Positions 42,865 through 50,978 of a DNA stretch of 64,000 nt are shown here, one piece after another; position 1 is the first letter of the stretch, and each line of letters opens with the position of its first letter. The notes under the pieces were generated by a model. That model worked only from the letters and a program-made list of their open reading frames with translations, had not been told where the DNA came from and did not search any database. Source of the stretch: Sphingorhabdus contaminans (GTDB lineage Bacteria > Pseudomonadota > Alphaproteobacteria > Sphingomonadales > Sphingomonadaceae). The position numbers and the translations under genes were made by a program. The DNA lies in the NCBI RefSeq assembly GCF_007280415.1, contig NZ_VKKU01000001.1, positions 1,240,001 through 1,304,000 of the forward strand, read 5' to 3'.

Positions 42865-44303
42865 AAATCCGTGTTTCTGACGATGCCCTTGCAATAGCAT
42901 GTGGTGCCGATACCGTAGCAGAGGCTTTTGCGCGCTCGGGCGCCGCAGTGGAACGCGTGTCGAGCTGGGGAATGCATTGGCTTGAGCCATTGGTGGATAT
43001 TGATGGTTTGGGCTATGCAAATGTAACTGCCGATCAGGTTGTAGCCATATTGGCAGGCGAAGTGGAATCCATCGGACTAATCGCAGAACATCCCTTCCTC
43101 ACCCGCCAAACCCGCCTTACGTTCGCGCGAGCCGGTAAGACGCGACCGACATCGCTGGACGATTATTATGCCAATGAAGGCTGGCTAGGACTCGCCAAAG
43201 CACGTGCCATTGGTGCGGAAGCGACGGTAGAAGAAGTACTGGCATCGGGGCTACGCGGCCGCGGAGGCGCAGGGTTTCCTGCAGGCATTAAATGGAAGAC
43301 AGTCGCATCGGCCCCGGCGGACACCAAATACATCGTTTGCAACGCGGACGAAGGTGACAGCGCCACATTTGCCGATCGTATGATCATGGAGGGTGATCCT
43401 TTCATGCTGATCGAAGGCATGGCCATTGCCGCTTTGGCGGTGGGCGCAAATAAGGGATATGTGTACATCCGGTCAGAATATCCGCATGCCATCGCAAAGA
43501 TGGAAGCGGCCATTGCGGCGTCCGCGCATCTTATAGCGCCATTCGTCGTTGAGGTCCGCGTTGGCGCCGGTGCTTATGTATGCGGCGAGGAGACATCCCT
43601 GCTGAACAGCCTCGAGGGCAAGCGGGGCGAAGTGCGCGCCAAGCCGCCCCTACCCGCGCTTGAGGGACTTTTCGGCAAACCGACTGTCGTCAATAACGTC
43701 CTGACTTTGGCCGCCGTTCCCTGGATTTTGACGCATGGCGGCGAAGCTTATGCATCCTTCGGCATGGGGCGGTCCAAAGGAACAATGCCCGTCCAGTTGG
43801 CGGGGAATGTTAAATATGGCGGGCTTTTTGAGGTTGGCTTTGGCATCACGCTCGGCGAATTGGTCAATGATATAGGCGGCGGCACCGCAAGCGGACGGCC
43901 GGTCCGTTGCGTTCAGGTCGGCGGACCGTTGGGGGCCTATATTCCCCCTTCCCGTTTTGATCTGCCATTCGATTATGAAGCTTTTGCAGAAGCTGATGCC
44001 CTGATCGGTCATGCCGGGATTACTGTTTTTGACGACACTGTCGACATGGCTCAAATGGCGCGGTTCGCCATGGAATTCTGTGCAGTAGAAAGCTGCGGAA
44101 AATGCACCCCCTGTCGTTTGGGTAGCACCCGCGGCGTCGAAACGCTGGACCAGATAATCGCAGGCAAGAATGTCGAAGCCAATCTCGCTCTTTTGACCGA
44201 TTTGTCCGAGACCATGAAATTTGGTTCGCTCTGCGCCCTTGGCGGCTTTACACCCTATCCGGTGATGTCGGCGATAACCCATTTTCCGGAGGATTTCCGG
44301 TGA
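42861..44303 (+). CDS. fdsB: NAD-dependent formate dehydrogenase beta subunit
   Basis: The 480-residue NuoF-like protein has a thioredoxin-like N-terminal domain and the NADH/FMN-binding GLRGRGGAGFPAGIKWK, then DEGDSATFADRMIMEGDP, and a [4Fe-4S] site in ESCGKCTPCRLGSTRG. It reduces NAD+ with electrons from formate. Its stop overlaps the GTG start of mobA (GTGA). Confidence 0.95.
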   Translation: MKIRVSDDALAIACGADTVAEAFARSGAAVERVSSWGMHWLEPLVDIDGLGYANVTADQVVAILAGEVESIGLIAEHPFLTRQTRLTFARAGKTRPTSLDDYYANEGWLGLAKARAIGAEATVEEVLASGLRGRGGAGFPAGIKWKTVASAPADTKYIVCNADEGDSATFADRMIMEGDPFMLIEGMAIAALAVGANKGYVYIRSEYPHAIAKMEAAIAASAHLIAPFVVEVRVGAGAYVCGEETSLLNSLEGKRGEVRAKPPLPALEGLFGKPTVVNNVLTLAAVPWILTHGGEAYASFGMGRSKGTMPVQLAGNVKYGGLFEVGFGITLGELVNDIGGGTASGRPVRCVQVGGPLGAYIPPSRFDLPFDYEAFAEADALIGHAGITVFDDTVDMAQMARFAMEFCAVESCGKCTPCRLGSTRGVETLDQIIAGKNVEANLALLTDLSETMKFGSLCALGGFTPYPVMSAITHFPEDFR

Positions 44304-44839
44304 GAAAACTGGGTGCTATCCTAGCCGGGGGGAAATCAACTCGTTTCGGAAGCGACAAGGCAGCCGCAATGTTCAACGGGCGTCCTTTGATCGACCATGT
44401 TGCCGAGGCTCTGTCGACGCAAGTCGATGCTGTCATCATCTGCGGTCGAGTATGGCCCGGCATGCAATGCGTGGCCGACCGCCCCCATGCGGATATGGGT
44501 CCTTTGGGGGGCTTGAATGCAGCATTGCATTTTGCCCGGGACAATGGCTTCGGTCATGTCCTTTCCGCTGGATGCGATATGCTGCCCATCCCCGAAATCC
44601 CGGCCCCTGAGGATCCGGAAAAAGCCTGCTTTGTCGACGGCCATTATCTGTTCGGCCTCTGGCCTGTGTCACTCGCGGCCACATTGGACCGGCATTTGGA
44701 TCAGCAATCCAACCTCTCGATGCGGCACTGGGTCGACACCATTGCCGCGCATGCGGTCCCTGCAACCAGCGTTCATGCAAACTTCAATACACCGGCCGAT
44801 TTGGAAGAATATGCCTGCAAATTGGCGGGACAAGGGTGA
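44300..44839 (+). CDS. mobA: molybdenum cofactor guanylyltransferase
   Basis: The 179-residue protein begins KLGAILAGGKSTRFGSDKA, the MobA nucleotide-binding motif, with later GPLGGLNAAL and LSAGCDMLPIP. It attaches GMP to Mo-molybdopterin, making the bis-MGD cofactor that FdsA needs. It starts at GTG overlapping the fdsB stop, so it is inserted between fdsB and fdsA; this placement ties cofactor maturation to enzyme synthesis. It is shorter than E. coli MobA (194). Confidence 0.92.
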   Translation: MRKLGAILAGGKSTRFGSDKAAAMFNGRPLIDHVAEALSTQVDAVIICGRVWPGMQCVADRPHADMGPLGGLNAALHFARDNGFGHVLSAGCDMLPIPEIPAPEDPEKACFVDGHYLFGLWPVSLAATLDRHLDQQSNLSMRHWVDTIAAHAVPATSVHANFNTPADLEEYACKLAGQG

Positions 44840-44870
44840 TGAATTCCACGTTTTCGTGTAAGGTGACTAT

Positions 44871-47729
44871 ATGACCTATCAGCCGCAAAAAGATTTCGGC
44901 ACACCGGCTAGCGGGGCGAACGAACTGGTAACGTGCACCATTGATGGTCGGCAGGTCACCGTTCCGGCAGGCACAAGCGTGATGCGCGCGGCAGCGGAAC
45001 AGGGCACTTCAATCCCCAAGCTTTGCGCCACCGATAGTTTGAAGAGCTTCGGTTCTTGCCGCCTGTGTCTTGTGGAAATTGATGGCCGTCGGGGTACGCC
45101 CGCAAGTTGCACCACGCCTGTCGAACCGGGGATGGTTGTTCGCACACAAACGCCGCATCTGCAAAAATTGCGTAAAGGCGTGATGGAACTCTATATTTCG
45201 GACCATCCGCTCGACTGTCTGACATGCGCCGCAAATGGCGATTGTGAGTTGCAGGATCAGGCAGGCGCGGTTGGTCTGCGTGATGTGCGTTATGACGTGC
45301 AAAGCACCCATTTGGGTCAGGAAAAAGACCATTCGAATCCCTATTTCGACTTCGACCCCAGCAAGTGCATTGCTTGTTCGCGTTGTATTCGCGCTTGCGA
45401 CGAGGTTCAGGGAACGCTTGCCCTAACCATGGAGGGTCGGGGATGGGATTCTAAAATATCGGCGGGGCTTGCATCCGATGATTTTCTAGGATCCGAATGT
45501 GTATCTTGCGGCGCCTGTGTGCAAGCATGCCCGACCGCAACTCTTGTCGAGAAAAAAGTTGTCGAGATAGGTACGCCCGAACGCAGCTTCGTTACCACAT
45601 GCGCCTATTGCGGTGTGGGGTGCACCTTCCGTGCCGAAATGCGCGGTGAACAACTGGTCCGCATGGTGCCATACAAGGACGGCAAGGCCAACCGGGGACA
45701 TAGCTGCGTCAAAGGACGTTTTGCGTGGGGCTATGCCCAGCATCAGGATCGCATTCTGAAGCCGATGATCCGCAAATCCATCAACGATCCATGGCGTGAA
45801 GTGGAATGGGACGAGGCATTTGCCTACACCGCGTCAGAACTCAAGCGCATTGCGGACACTTATGGCCGACATGCCCTCGGCGGGATAACCTCCAGCCGGT
45901 GTACCAACGAAGAAACCTTCTTGGTGCAGAAACTTGTCCGTGCAGGCTTCGGGAACAACAATGTCGACACCTGCGCGCGCGTTTGTCATTCACCCACAGG
46001 TTACGGGTTGAAAACAACCTTCGGGACCAGCGCAGGTACTCAGGATTTCGACAGCGTCCAGGAATGCGATGTCATTCTGATAATCGGCGCCAACCCGACA
46101 GACGGCCATCCGGTTTTCGCAAGCCGTATGAAGCGGCGGCTGCGTGGTCAGGATGGACGGCCGCCTGCAAAACTGATCGTGATCGACCCCCGGCGAACCG
46201 ATATCGTGCGCTCGCCCCATATCGAAGCAGAGCATCATCTGCCCCTACGCCCAGGAACCAATGTTGCAGTACTGACGGCAATGGCGCATGTCATTGTTAG
46301 CGAGAAGCTTATGGACGAAGCCTTCATCCGCGAACGCTGCGACTGGGATGAATTTAGCCACTGGGCCGAATTTGTGTCGCAGCCACGCAACAGCCCCGAA
46401 AGCTTGCAGCCGGTTACCCTGGTCGATCCTGAAGAGTTGCGTGCAGCAGCGCGCCTTTATGCCACCGGCGGTAATGCGGCGATTTATTACGGATTGGGTG
46501 TTACCGAACATTCGCAAGGCAGTTCGACGGTTATGGCGATTGCAAACCTCGCAATGGCGACCGGGAATATCGGACGCCGCGGTGTCGGGGTTAATCCCCT
46601 GCGCGGCCAGAACAATGTGCAAGGTGCCTGTGATATGGGCAGTTTTCCGCACGAATTATCCGGTTATCGGCATATCAGTGACGGCCCGACCCGGCAATTG
46701 TTCGAAAATGATTGGGGTGTTTCGCTTGACCCGGAACCCGGACTACGCATTCCTAATATGCTCGATGCCGCGGTAGATGGCGTATTCAAGGCGCTTTACG
46801 TACAAGGCGAAGACATTTTGCAGTCCGACCCCAATACCAAACATGTATCCGCAGGTCTGGCCGCAATGGAGTGCGTCATCGTGCATGACCTATTCCTCAA
46901 CGAAACGGCTAACTACGCCCACATCTTTTTGCCCGGATCAACATTTTTGGAAAAGAACGGCACATTCACCAACGCAGAGCGGCGGATACAGCCCGTGCGC
47001 AAGGTCATGTCGCCGATCAACGGTCTTGAAGATTGGCAGGTAACGCAGCGCCTTGCGCAAGCTATGGGGCTGGACTGGAACTACCAACATCCATCCGAAA
47101 TCATGGACGAAATTGCCCGGCTTACGCCAACATTTGCTGGTGTTTCCTTTGCGCGCCTCGATGAAGAAGGTTCGCTGCAATGGCCGGTCAACGATGCCGC
47201 ACCAGATGGATCGCCCATCATGCATGTTGATGGATTTGTCAGGGGCAAAGGCAAATTTGTCGTGACCGATTATGTCCCGACCGATGAAAAGACCGGTCCG
47301 CGTTTTCCGCTTTTGCTTACAACCGGTCGCATCTTGTCACATTACAATGTCGGCGCGCAGACGCGGCGCACTGAAAATGTCGCATGGCACCCTGAAGATC
47401 TTCTCGAAATACATCCGGTCGATGCCGAAGATCGTGGCATCAAATCGGGCGATTGGGTCAAACTTGCGAGCCGCGCGGGCGAAACAACATTGCGCGCCAC
47501 GGTCACGGACCGGGTTGCACCGGGAGTCGTTTACACCACCTTCCACCATGCAGTCACGCAGGCGAATGTGGTCACGACAGACTATAGCGACTGGGCCACG
47601 AACTGCCCCGAATATAAGGTGACGGCAGTCCAGATCAGCCCCTCCAACGGTCCCACAGACTGGCAAGAAGAGTATGAAGCTCTTTCCGAACGGGCCCGAC
47701 GGATTGCAACCAAGGTTCCGGCGGAATGA
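44871..47729 (+). CDS. fdsA: NAD-dependent formate dehydrogenase alpha (Mo) subunit
   Basis: The 952-residue catalytic subunit has an N-terminal NuoG-like [2Fe-2S] domain (FGSCRLCLVE), a His/Cys cluster (DHPLDCLTCAANGDC), two [4Fe-4S] sites (CIACSRCIRAC and CVSCGACVQAC), a further Cys cluster near residue 244 and the molybdopterin domain. The active-site Mo ligand is Cys372 in CARVCHSPTG, followed by His373. It oxidises formate to CO2. A 31-nt gap separates it from mobA. It uses Cys, not selenocysteine, as is usual for the oxygen-tolerant soluble Fds enzymes. Confidence 0.96.
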   Translation: MTYQPQKDFGTPASGANELVTCTIDGRQVTVPAGTSVMRAAAEQGTSIPKLCATDSLKSFGSCRLCLVEIDGRRGTPASCTTPVEPGMVVRTQTPHLQKLRKGVMELYISDHPLDCLTCAANGDCELQDQAGAVGLRDVRYDVQSTHLGQEKDHSNPYFDFDPSKCIACSRCIRACDEVQGTLALTMEGRGWDSKISAGLASDDFLGSECVSCGACVQACPTATLVEKKVVEIGTPERSFVTTCAYCGVGCTFRAEMRGEQLVRMVPYKDGKANRGHSCVKGRFAWGYAQHQDRILKPMIRKSINDPWREVEWDEAFAYTASELKRIADTYGRHALGGITSSRCTNEETFLVQKLVRAGFGNNNVDTCARVCHSPTGYGLKTTFGTSAGTQDFDSVQECDVILIIGANPTDGHPVFASRMKRRLRGQDGRPPAKLIVIDPRRTDIVRSPHIEAEHHLPLRPGTNVAVLTAMAHVIVSEKLMDEAFIRERCDWDEFSHWAEFVSQPRNSPESLQPVTLVDPEELRAAARLYATGGNAAIYYGLGVTEHSQGSSTVMAIANLAMATGNIGRRGVGVNPLRGQNNVQGACDMGSFPHELSGYRHISDGPTRQLFENDWGVSLDPEPGLRIPNMLDAAVDGVFKALYVQGEDILQSDPNTKHVSAGLAAMECVIVHDLFLNETANYAHIFLPGSTFLEKNGTFTNAERRIQPVRKVMSPINGLEDWQVTQRLAQAMGLDWNYQHPSEIMDEIARLTPTFAGVSFARLDEEGSLQWPVNDAAPDGSPIMHVDGFVRGKGKFVVTDYVPTDEKTGPRFPLLLTTGRILSHYNVGAQTRRTENVAWHPEDLLEIHPVDAEDRGIKSGDWVKLASRAGETTLRATVTDRVAPGVVYTTFHHAVTQANVVTTDYSDWATNCPEYKVTAVQISPSNGPTDWQEEYEALSERARRIATKVPAE

Positions 47730-47938
47730 CCAGCCTTGAACGCCTTGTGTACATGCTCAACCAGATTGCGGCCAATCTGGCGACGGAAGACGACGCTGTG
47801 ACCGCGACTGCCGAGCATGTCCGGCAATTCTGGGATCCGCGGATGAAGCAGATTATTAGTGAGAGCGACCGGCAAGGGCTTTCTCCCGTAGCATCAGCGG
47901 CTGTGCTGCGCCTGGCACAATCACATGCCTCGACCTGA
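47726..47938 (+). CDS. fdsD: formate dehydrogenase delta subunit
   Basis: The 70-residue protein (ERLVYMLNQIAANLATEDDA, then HVRQFWDPRMKQII) is the small FdsD subunit or assembly factor. It overlaps fdsA by four bases and fdhD by 14 bases. Confidence 0.93.
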   Translation: MTSLERLVYMLNQIAANLATEDDAVTATAEHVRQFWDPRMKQIISESDRQGLSPVASAAVLRLAQSHAST

Positions 47939-48728
47939 GGACGGTGCAAGGACTCTGCACTTTGCCGTCATCAAACCCGATGGCAGCGCCTCCACTCAGC
48001 TTGAACGGGACACAATAATCGAGGCAGCGGTTGCGATCGAATATAACGGTATCGGCTATGCCGTCATGATGGCGACACCCATTGATCTCAAGGATTATGC
48101 TGTAGGTTTCAGCCTTTCCGAAGGTTTGATCGATAACCCTGACCAGATTTTGGCCGTTGATATTCATGAAGCCGAATTGGGCTGGATTGTCCGGATAGAG
48201 TTGCCCAATGCCAATGCCGAAAAAGTTATAGAGCGCGCTCGACAACGAGTTTCCGAAAGCAGTTGCGGACTCTGTGGCATGGATAATCTGCACGAGGTCA
48301 TGCGCGCTCTTCCGCCGATCCGGAGCGCCATCGAGGTTTCAGATACCGCCATTTTCAAAGCCCTGTCGTCCCTGCGTGAGCACCAGACACTGAATAGATT
48401 AACGGGATCGGCGCACGCGGCGGCGTTTTGCGCGCCGGACGGGTCAATTCAGATGACACGCGAAGATGTTGGCAGGCACAATGCGCTCGACAAGCTGATC
48501 GGTGCACTCGCTGTGGCAGGGATAGCGCCGGCATCGGGATTCATTCTGTTGACCGCACGTTGCAGCCTTGAACTGGTGCAAAAGGCGATAGTTGCCCAAT
48601 GTCCGATGCTGGTGACAATTTCGGCGGCGACTGACCTAGCCATTCGTGTCGCGAAAGAGAACGGTTTAAGGTTGGTCAGCCTTGCGCGTCCAGACGCGGC
48701 TCTGGTCGCAATGCCCCAAACCGGCTGA
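47925..48728 (+). CDS. fdhD: formate dehydrogenase sulfurtransferase (FdsC/FdhD)
   Basis: The 267-residue protein has the FdhD features CGLCGMDN (CxxC sulfur-carrier pair), SAHAAAFC and DVGRHNALDKLIGA. FdhD/FdsC proteins transfer sulfur to the Mo cofactor before insertion into FdsA. Here it lies after fdsD rather than before it. Its last 53 bases overlap, antisense, the 3' end of the convergent LysR gene, so both C-termini share the same DNA. Confidence 0.93.
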   Translation: MPRPEDGARTLHFAVIKPDGSASTQLERDTIIEAAVAIEYNGIGYAVMMATPIDLKDYAVGFSLSEGLIDNPDQILAVDIHEAELGWIVRIELPNANAEKVIERARQRVSESSCGLCGMDNLHEVMRALPPIRSAIEVSDTAIFKALSSLREHQTLNRLTGSAHAAAFCAPDGSIQMTREDVGRHNALDKLIGALAVAGIAPASGFILLTARCSLELVQKAIVAQCPMLVTISAATDLAIRVAKENGLRLVSLARPDAALVAMPQTG

Positions 48729-49626
48729 TAAGCCAGCTCCGGATCATCGATATGGCGGGATCAGCCAAATCATCGGCGTGCAGTTTCAGATAATAGCCAT
48801 AACCGTCTTCGATGATCGCTTCATACGGCATCACAAGCCGTCCGTCGGCAATTTCCTGTGCAAACATGTCTACGTCACCCAAGAACACGCCATTGGCGGT
48901 CATCGCATATTGGGCCGCGGCGATAGTGGTATCGAAGGCTAGGCCGCCCTGTGTCGACACGGCAAGCCCACATTGCCGCAAATAGGCCAGCCAAAGAAGG
49001 TCGCGTGGTTCGCCATCCAGTTTAAGATGCAACAATTCCTGACTGCCGAGAAATTGCTCCAGCGATTTTCCTTCACTTGCTTTAGCTGTTTCTGCTGAGC
49101 AAAGCGGAGCCACGCGGACCATCCAAAGCAAGTCGGTCACACGGTCATCGACATTGGGCCGGTCATAGGCGATGGCCATATCGAAATCGGTGGGTGGAAG
49201 TCCGGTGACATGTGCGCTCGATACATCAAGGCGGATATCCGGATGCTCAGCCCGAAAATCGCGCAGCATCGGAAGAAACAATTGCTGCAACAGGGACGGC
49301 GGCACATGCAATCGCAACGAACGTCCGGTCATTTCATCATCACGGATTGAATTCATCGTTTGCTCAAGTCGGTCCAGACATTTGCTCACTACAGGCAAAA
49401 GCTCTTCACCTGCGGCAGTTAGCGTCAGCCGCGACGCATCACGAATAAATAACTGTTTTCCAAGTAATTCTTCAAGGCCACCGACATGTCGGCTCATCGC
49501 ACTTTGCGATACGGAAAGGGCGGACGCGCCACCGGTAAAACTCAAATTCTGTCCCACGGCCTCGAACGCGCGCAAAGCGTTGAGTGGTAACCAGCGGCGA
49601 TTGATTGTGCTACGATTGGAAATGAT
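48676..49626 (-). CDS. LysR-family regulator with rare (ATC/ATT) start
   Basis: The GcvA-like HTH reads NRRWLPLNALRAFEAVGQNLSFTGGASALSVSQSAMSRHV and an effector domain follows. Homologues start a few residues before RRWLPLNALRAFE, but here no ATG, GTG or TTG precedes that part after the upstream in-frame TGA; only ATC (49626) or ATT (49623) codons are available, with AAAGG at a suitable distance. A TTG at 49575 would cut off the first part of the DNA-binding domain. It is divergent from the Rieske 2 gene across an inverted repeat and probably regulates the right-arm operon. Confidence 0.85.
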   Translation of the reverse strand: MISNRSTINRRWLPLNALRAFEAVGQNLSFTGGASALSVSQSAMSRHVGGLEELLGKQLFIRDASRLTLTAAGEELLPVVSKCLDRLEQTMNSIRDDEMTGRSLRLHVPPSLLQQLFLPMLRDFRAEHPDIRLDVSSAHVTGLPPTDFDMAIAYDRPNVDDRVTDLLWMVRVAPLCSAETAKASEGKSLEQFLGSQELLHLKLDGEPRDLLWLAYLRQCGLAVSTQGGLAFDTTIAAAQYAMTANGVFLGDVDMFAQEIADGRLVMPYEAIIEDGYGYYLKLHADDLADPAISMIRSWLISRFGALRPEPRLDAQG

Positions 49627-49667
49627 CCTGGCCTTTCAACGTAACGGGACAAAATTGAACAAATGGT

Positions 49668-49689
49668 GCCCTACATTTTGACATAGGGC
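49668..49689. promoter_or_regulatory. inverted repeat with embedded -35 element before Rieske 2
   Basis: GCCCTA-N10-TAGGGC in the divergent region between the LysR gene and the Rieske 2 gene; a consensus TTGACA (49678-49683) lies within the spacer, reading toward the Rieske gene. The nearest -10-like sequence (TTTTAT at 49705) is spaced longer than normal, so the promoter may need an activator. LysR binding is inference. Confidence 0.5.
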
Positions 49690-49766
49690 TATGCGAAAAT
49701 GCGATTTTATTACACCGCTCAACTGGACCATTCCAGCATTGGAGAGAATTGAGCAAGGGTCAAATC

Positions 49767-50978
49767 ATGGATTTGAAGCGGATAGAGTCGCTGTTCGGGC
49801 AGCGTCGCGAAGGGCATACTTTGCCGCAGGGTTTATACACGGAACAGAATAGTTTCGATTTCGACATGATCGCAATCTATGGCCAGAGCTGGTTGATGGT
49901 AGGCTTGGAATGCGAACTGCCTAAAACTGGTAGCTATATTTCCATGATGGTCGGGCGATGGCCGGTGCTCATTACGCGTGACCGAAATGGAGAAATCCGT
50001 GCATTTCATAACAGTTGCCGTCATCGCGGATCGATGATCTGTTCACCGGGGAGCGGCACTTCACCCAAACTCGTATGCCCCTACCACCGCTGGACTTATG
50101 ATCTGGATGGATCGCTTTTTGCCGCAGGGCGCATGCCGGATGATTTTGACAAAAGTGCGCATGGCCTGAAGCCTGTTGCGATCGAATGTATATCGGGGAC
50201 GATCTTTATCTGCCTTTCCGATACGCCGCCCCCGATCGATGATTTCCGGGAGAAGCTGGAACTCTATGCCGCGCCGCATCAGTTGAAAAACGCAAAACTC
50301 GCATTCGAGAGCGTATTGGTGGAAAATGCCAACTGGAAACTGGTGATGGAAAATGGCCGCGAATGCTATCATTGCAGCACCGGCCATCCCGAGCTCTCCA
50401 AGACCTTCCCGGTCGGCATGTCGAAGCATTTTGACAGCGGTCAGGACCCGCGTGTGATCGCCTTTGAGCAGGCGATGGATGCGCATGGCTTGCCCCAGAC
50501 TCCGGTCGAAGGCCATTGGTGGCAGGTGGCGCGCTTTGCCCTGAACGAAGGCTGCGTTTCGATTTCGGGCGATGGGCAGCACCTGTCCAAAAAACTAATG
50601 TGTGAAGCAAATGGCGGCGACATTGGTTCCATGCGGTGGGCCGTCGATCCCCATTGCTTTGTCCATTGCACAGCTGATCATGTTTTCATGTTCAGCGCCA
50701 TGCCTGTCGGGCCAGAAGAAACGCATGTAACCGGCAAATGGTATGTCCACAAAGACGCTGTGGAAGGGGTCGACTATGATGTCGAAAAGCTTTCCGCCCT
50801 TTGGACCGTGACCAATTTGGAAGACAAGCAACTTGCGGAGAACAACCAAATTGGCGTTCTGAGTCCCGGCTACACACCTGGACCTTATTCGCAGGAAGCC
50901 GAAATGCTCGCGCAACGATTTACCGACTGGTATTGCGACAAGGGGCGCGCATATATTGCGGCGCATGCCAATGGATAA
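49767..50978 (+). CDS. Rieske non-heme iron oxygenase 2 (quaternary-amine demethylase type)
   Basis: From ATG 49767 (AAGGG 7 nt upstream) the protein has 403 residues. The Rieske site is Cys84/His86/Cys104/His107 in SCRHRGS...LVCPYHRW, and the iron centre is Glu/His/His in RECYHCSTGHPEL, preceded by NANWKLVMEN. It is clearly different from the Rieske 1 protein. It heads a run in which every gene overlaps the next: PLP enzyme, OoxA/HcnB-like, DAO and SoxB-D-A-G. It likely opens a catabolic route for an N-methylated compound, releasing formaldehyde. Its reductase is not encoded nearby. Confidence 0.88.
   Translation: MDLKRIESLFGQRREGHTLPQGLYTEQNSFDFDMIAIYGQSWLMVGLECELPKTGSYISMMVGRWPVLITRDRNGEIRAFHNSCRHRGSMICSPGSGTSPKLVCPYHRWTYDLDGSLFAAGRMPDDFDKSAHGLKPVAIECISGTIFICLSDTPPPIDDFREKLELYAAPHQLKNAKLAFESVLVENANWKLVMENGRECYHCSTGHPELSKTFPVGMSKHFDSGQDPRVIAFEQAMDAHGLPQTPVEGHWWQVARFALNEGCVSISGDGQHLSKKLMCEANGGDIGSMRWAVDPHCFVHCTADHVFMFSAMPVGPEETHVTGKWYVHKDAVEGVDYDVEKLSALWTVTNLEDKQLAENNQIGVLSPGYTPGPYSQEAEMLAQRFTDWYCDKGRAYIAAHANG

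Noticed and set aside
49668-49766. A riboswitch or attenuator before the right-arm operon
   Set aside because: The only structure is the inverted repeat with the -35 element; no leader peptide or terminator hairpin is present.
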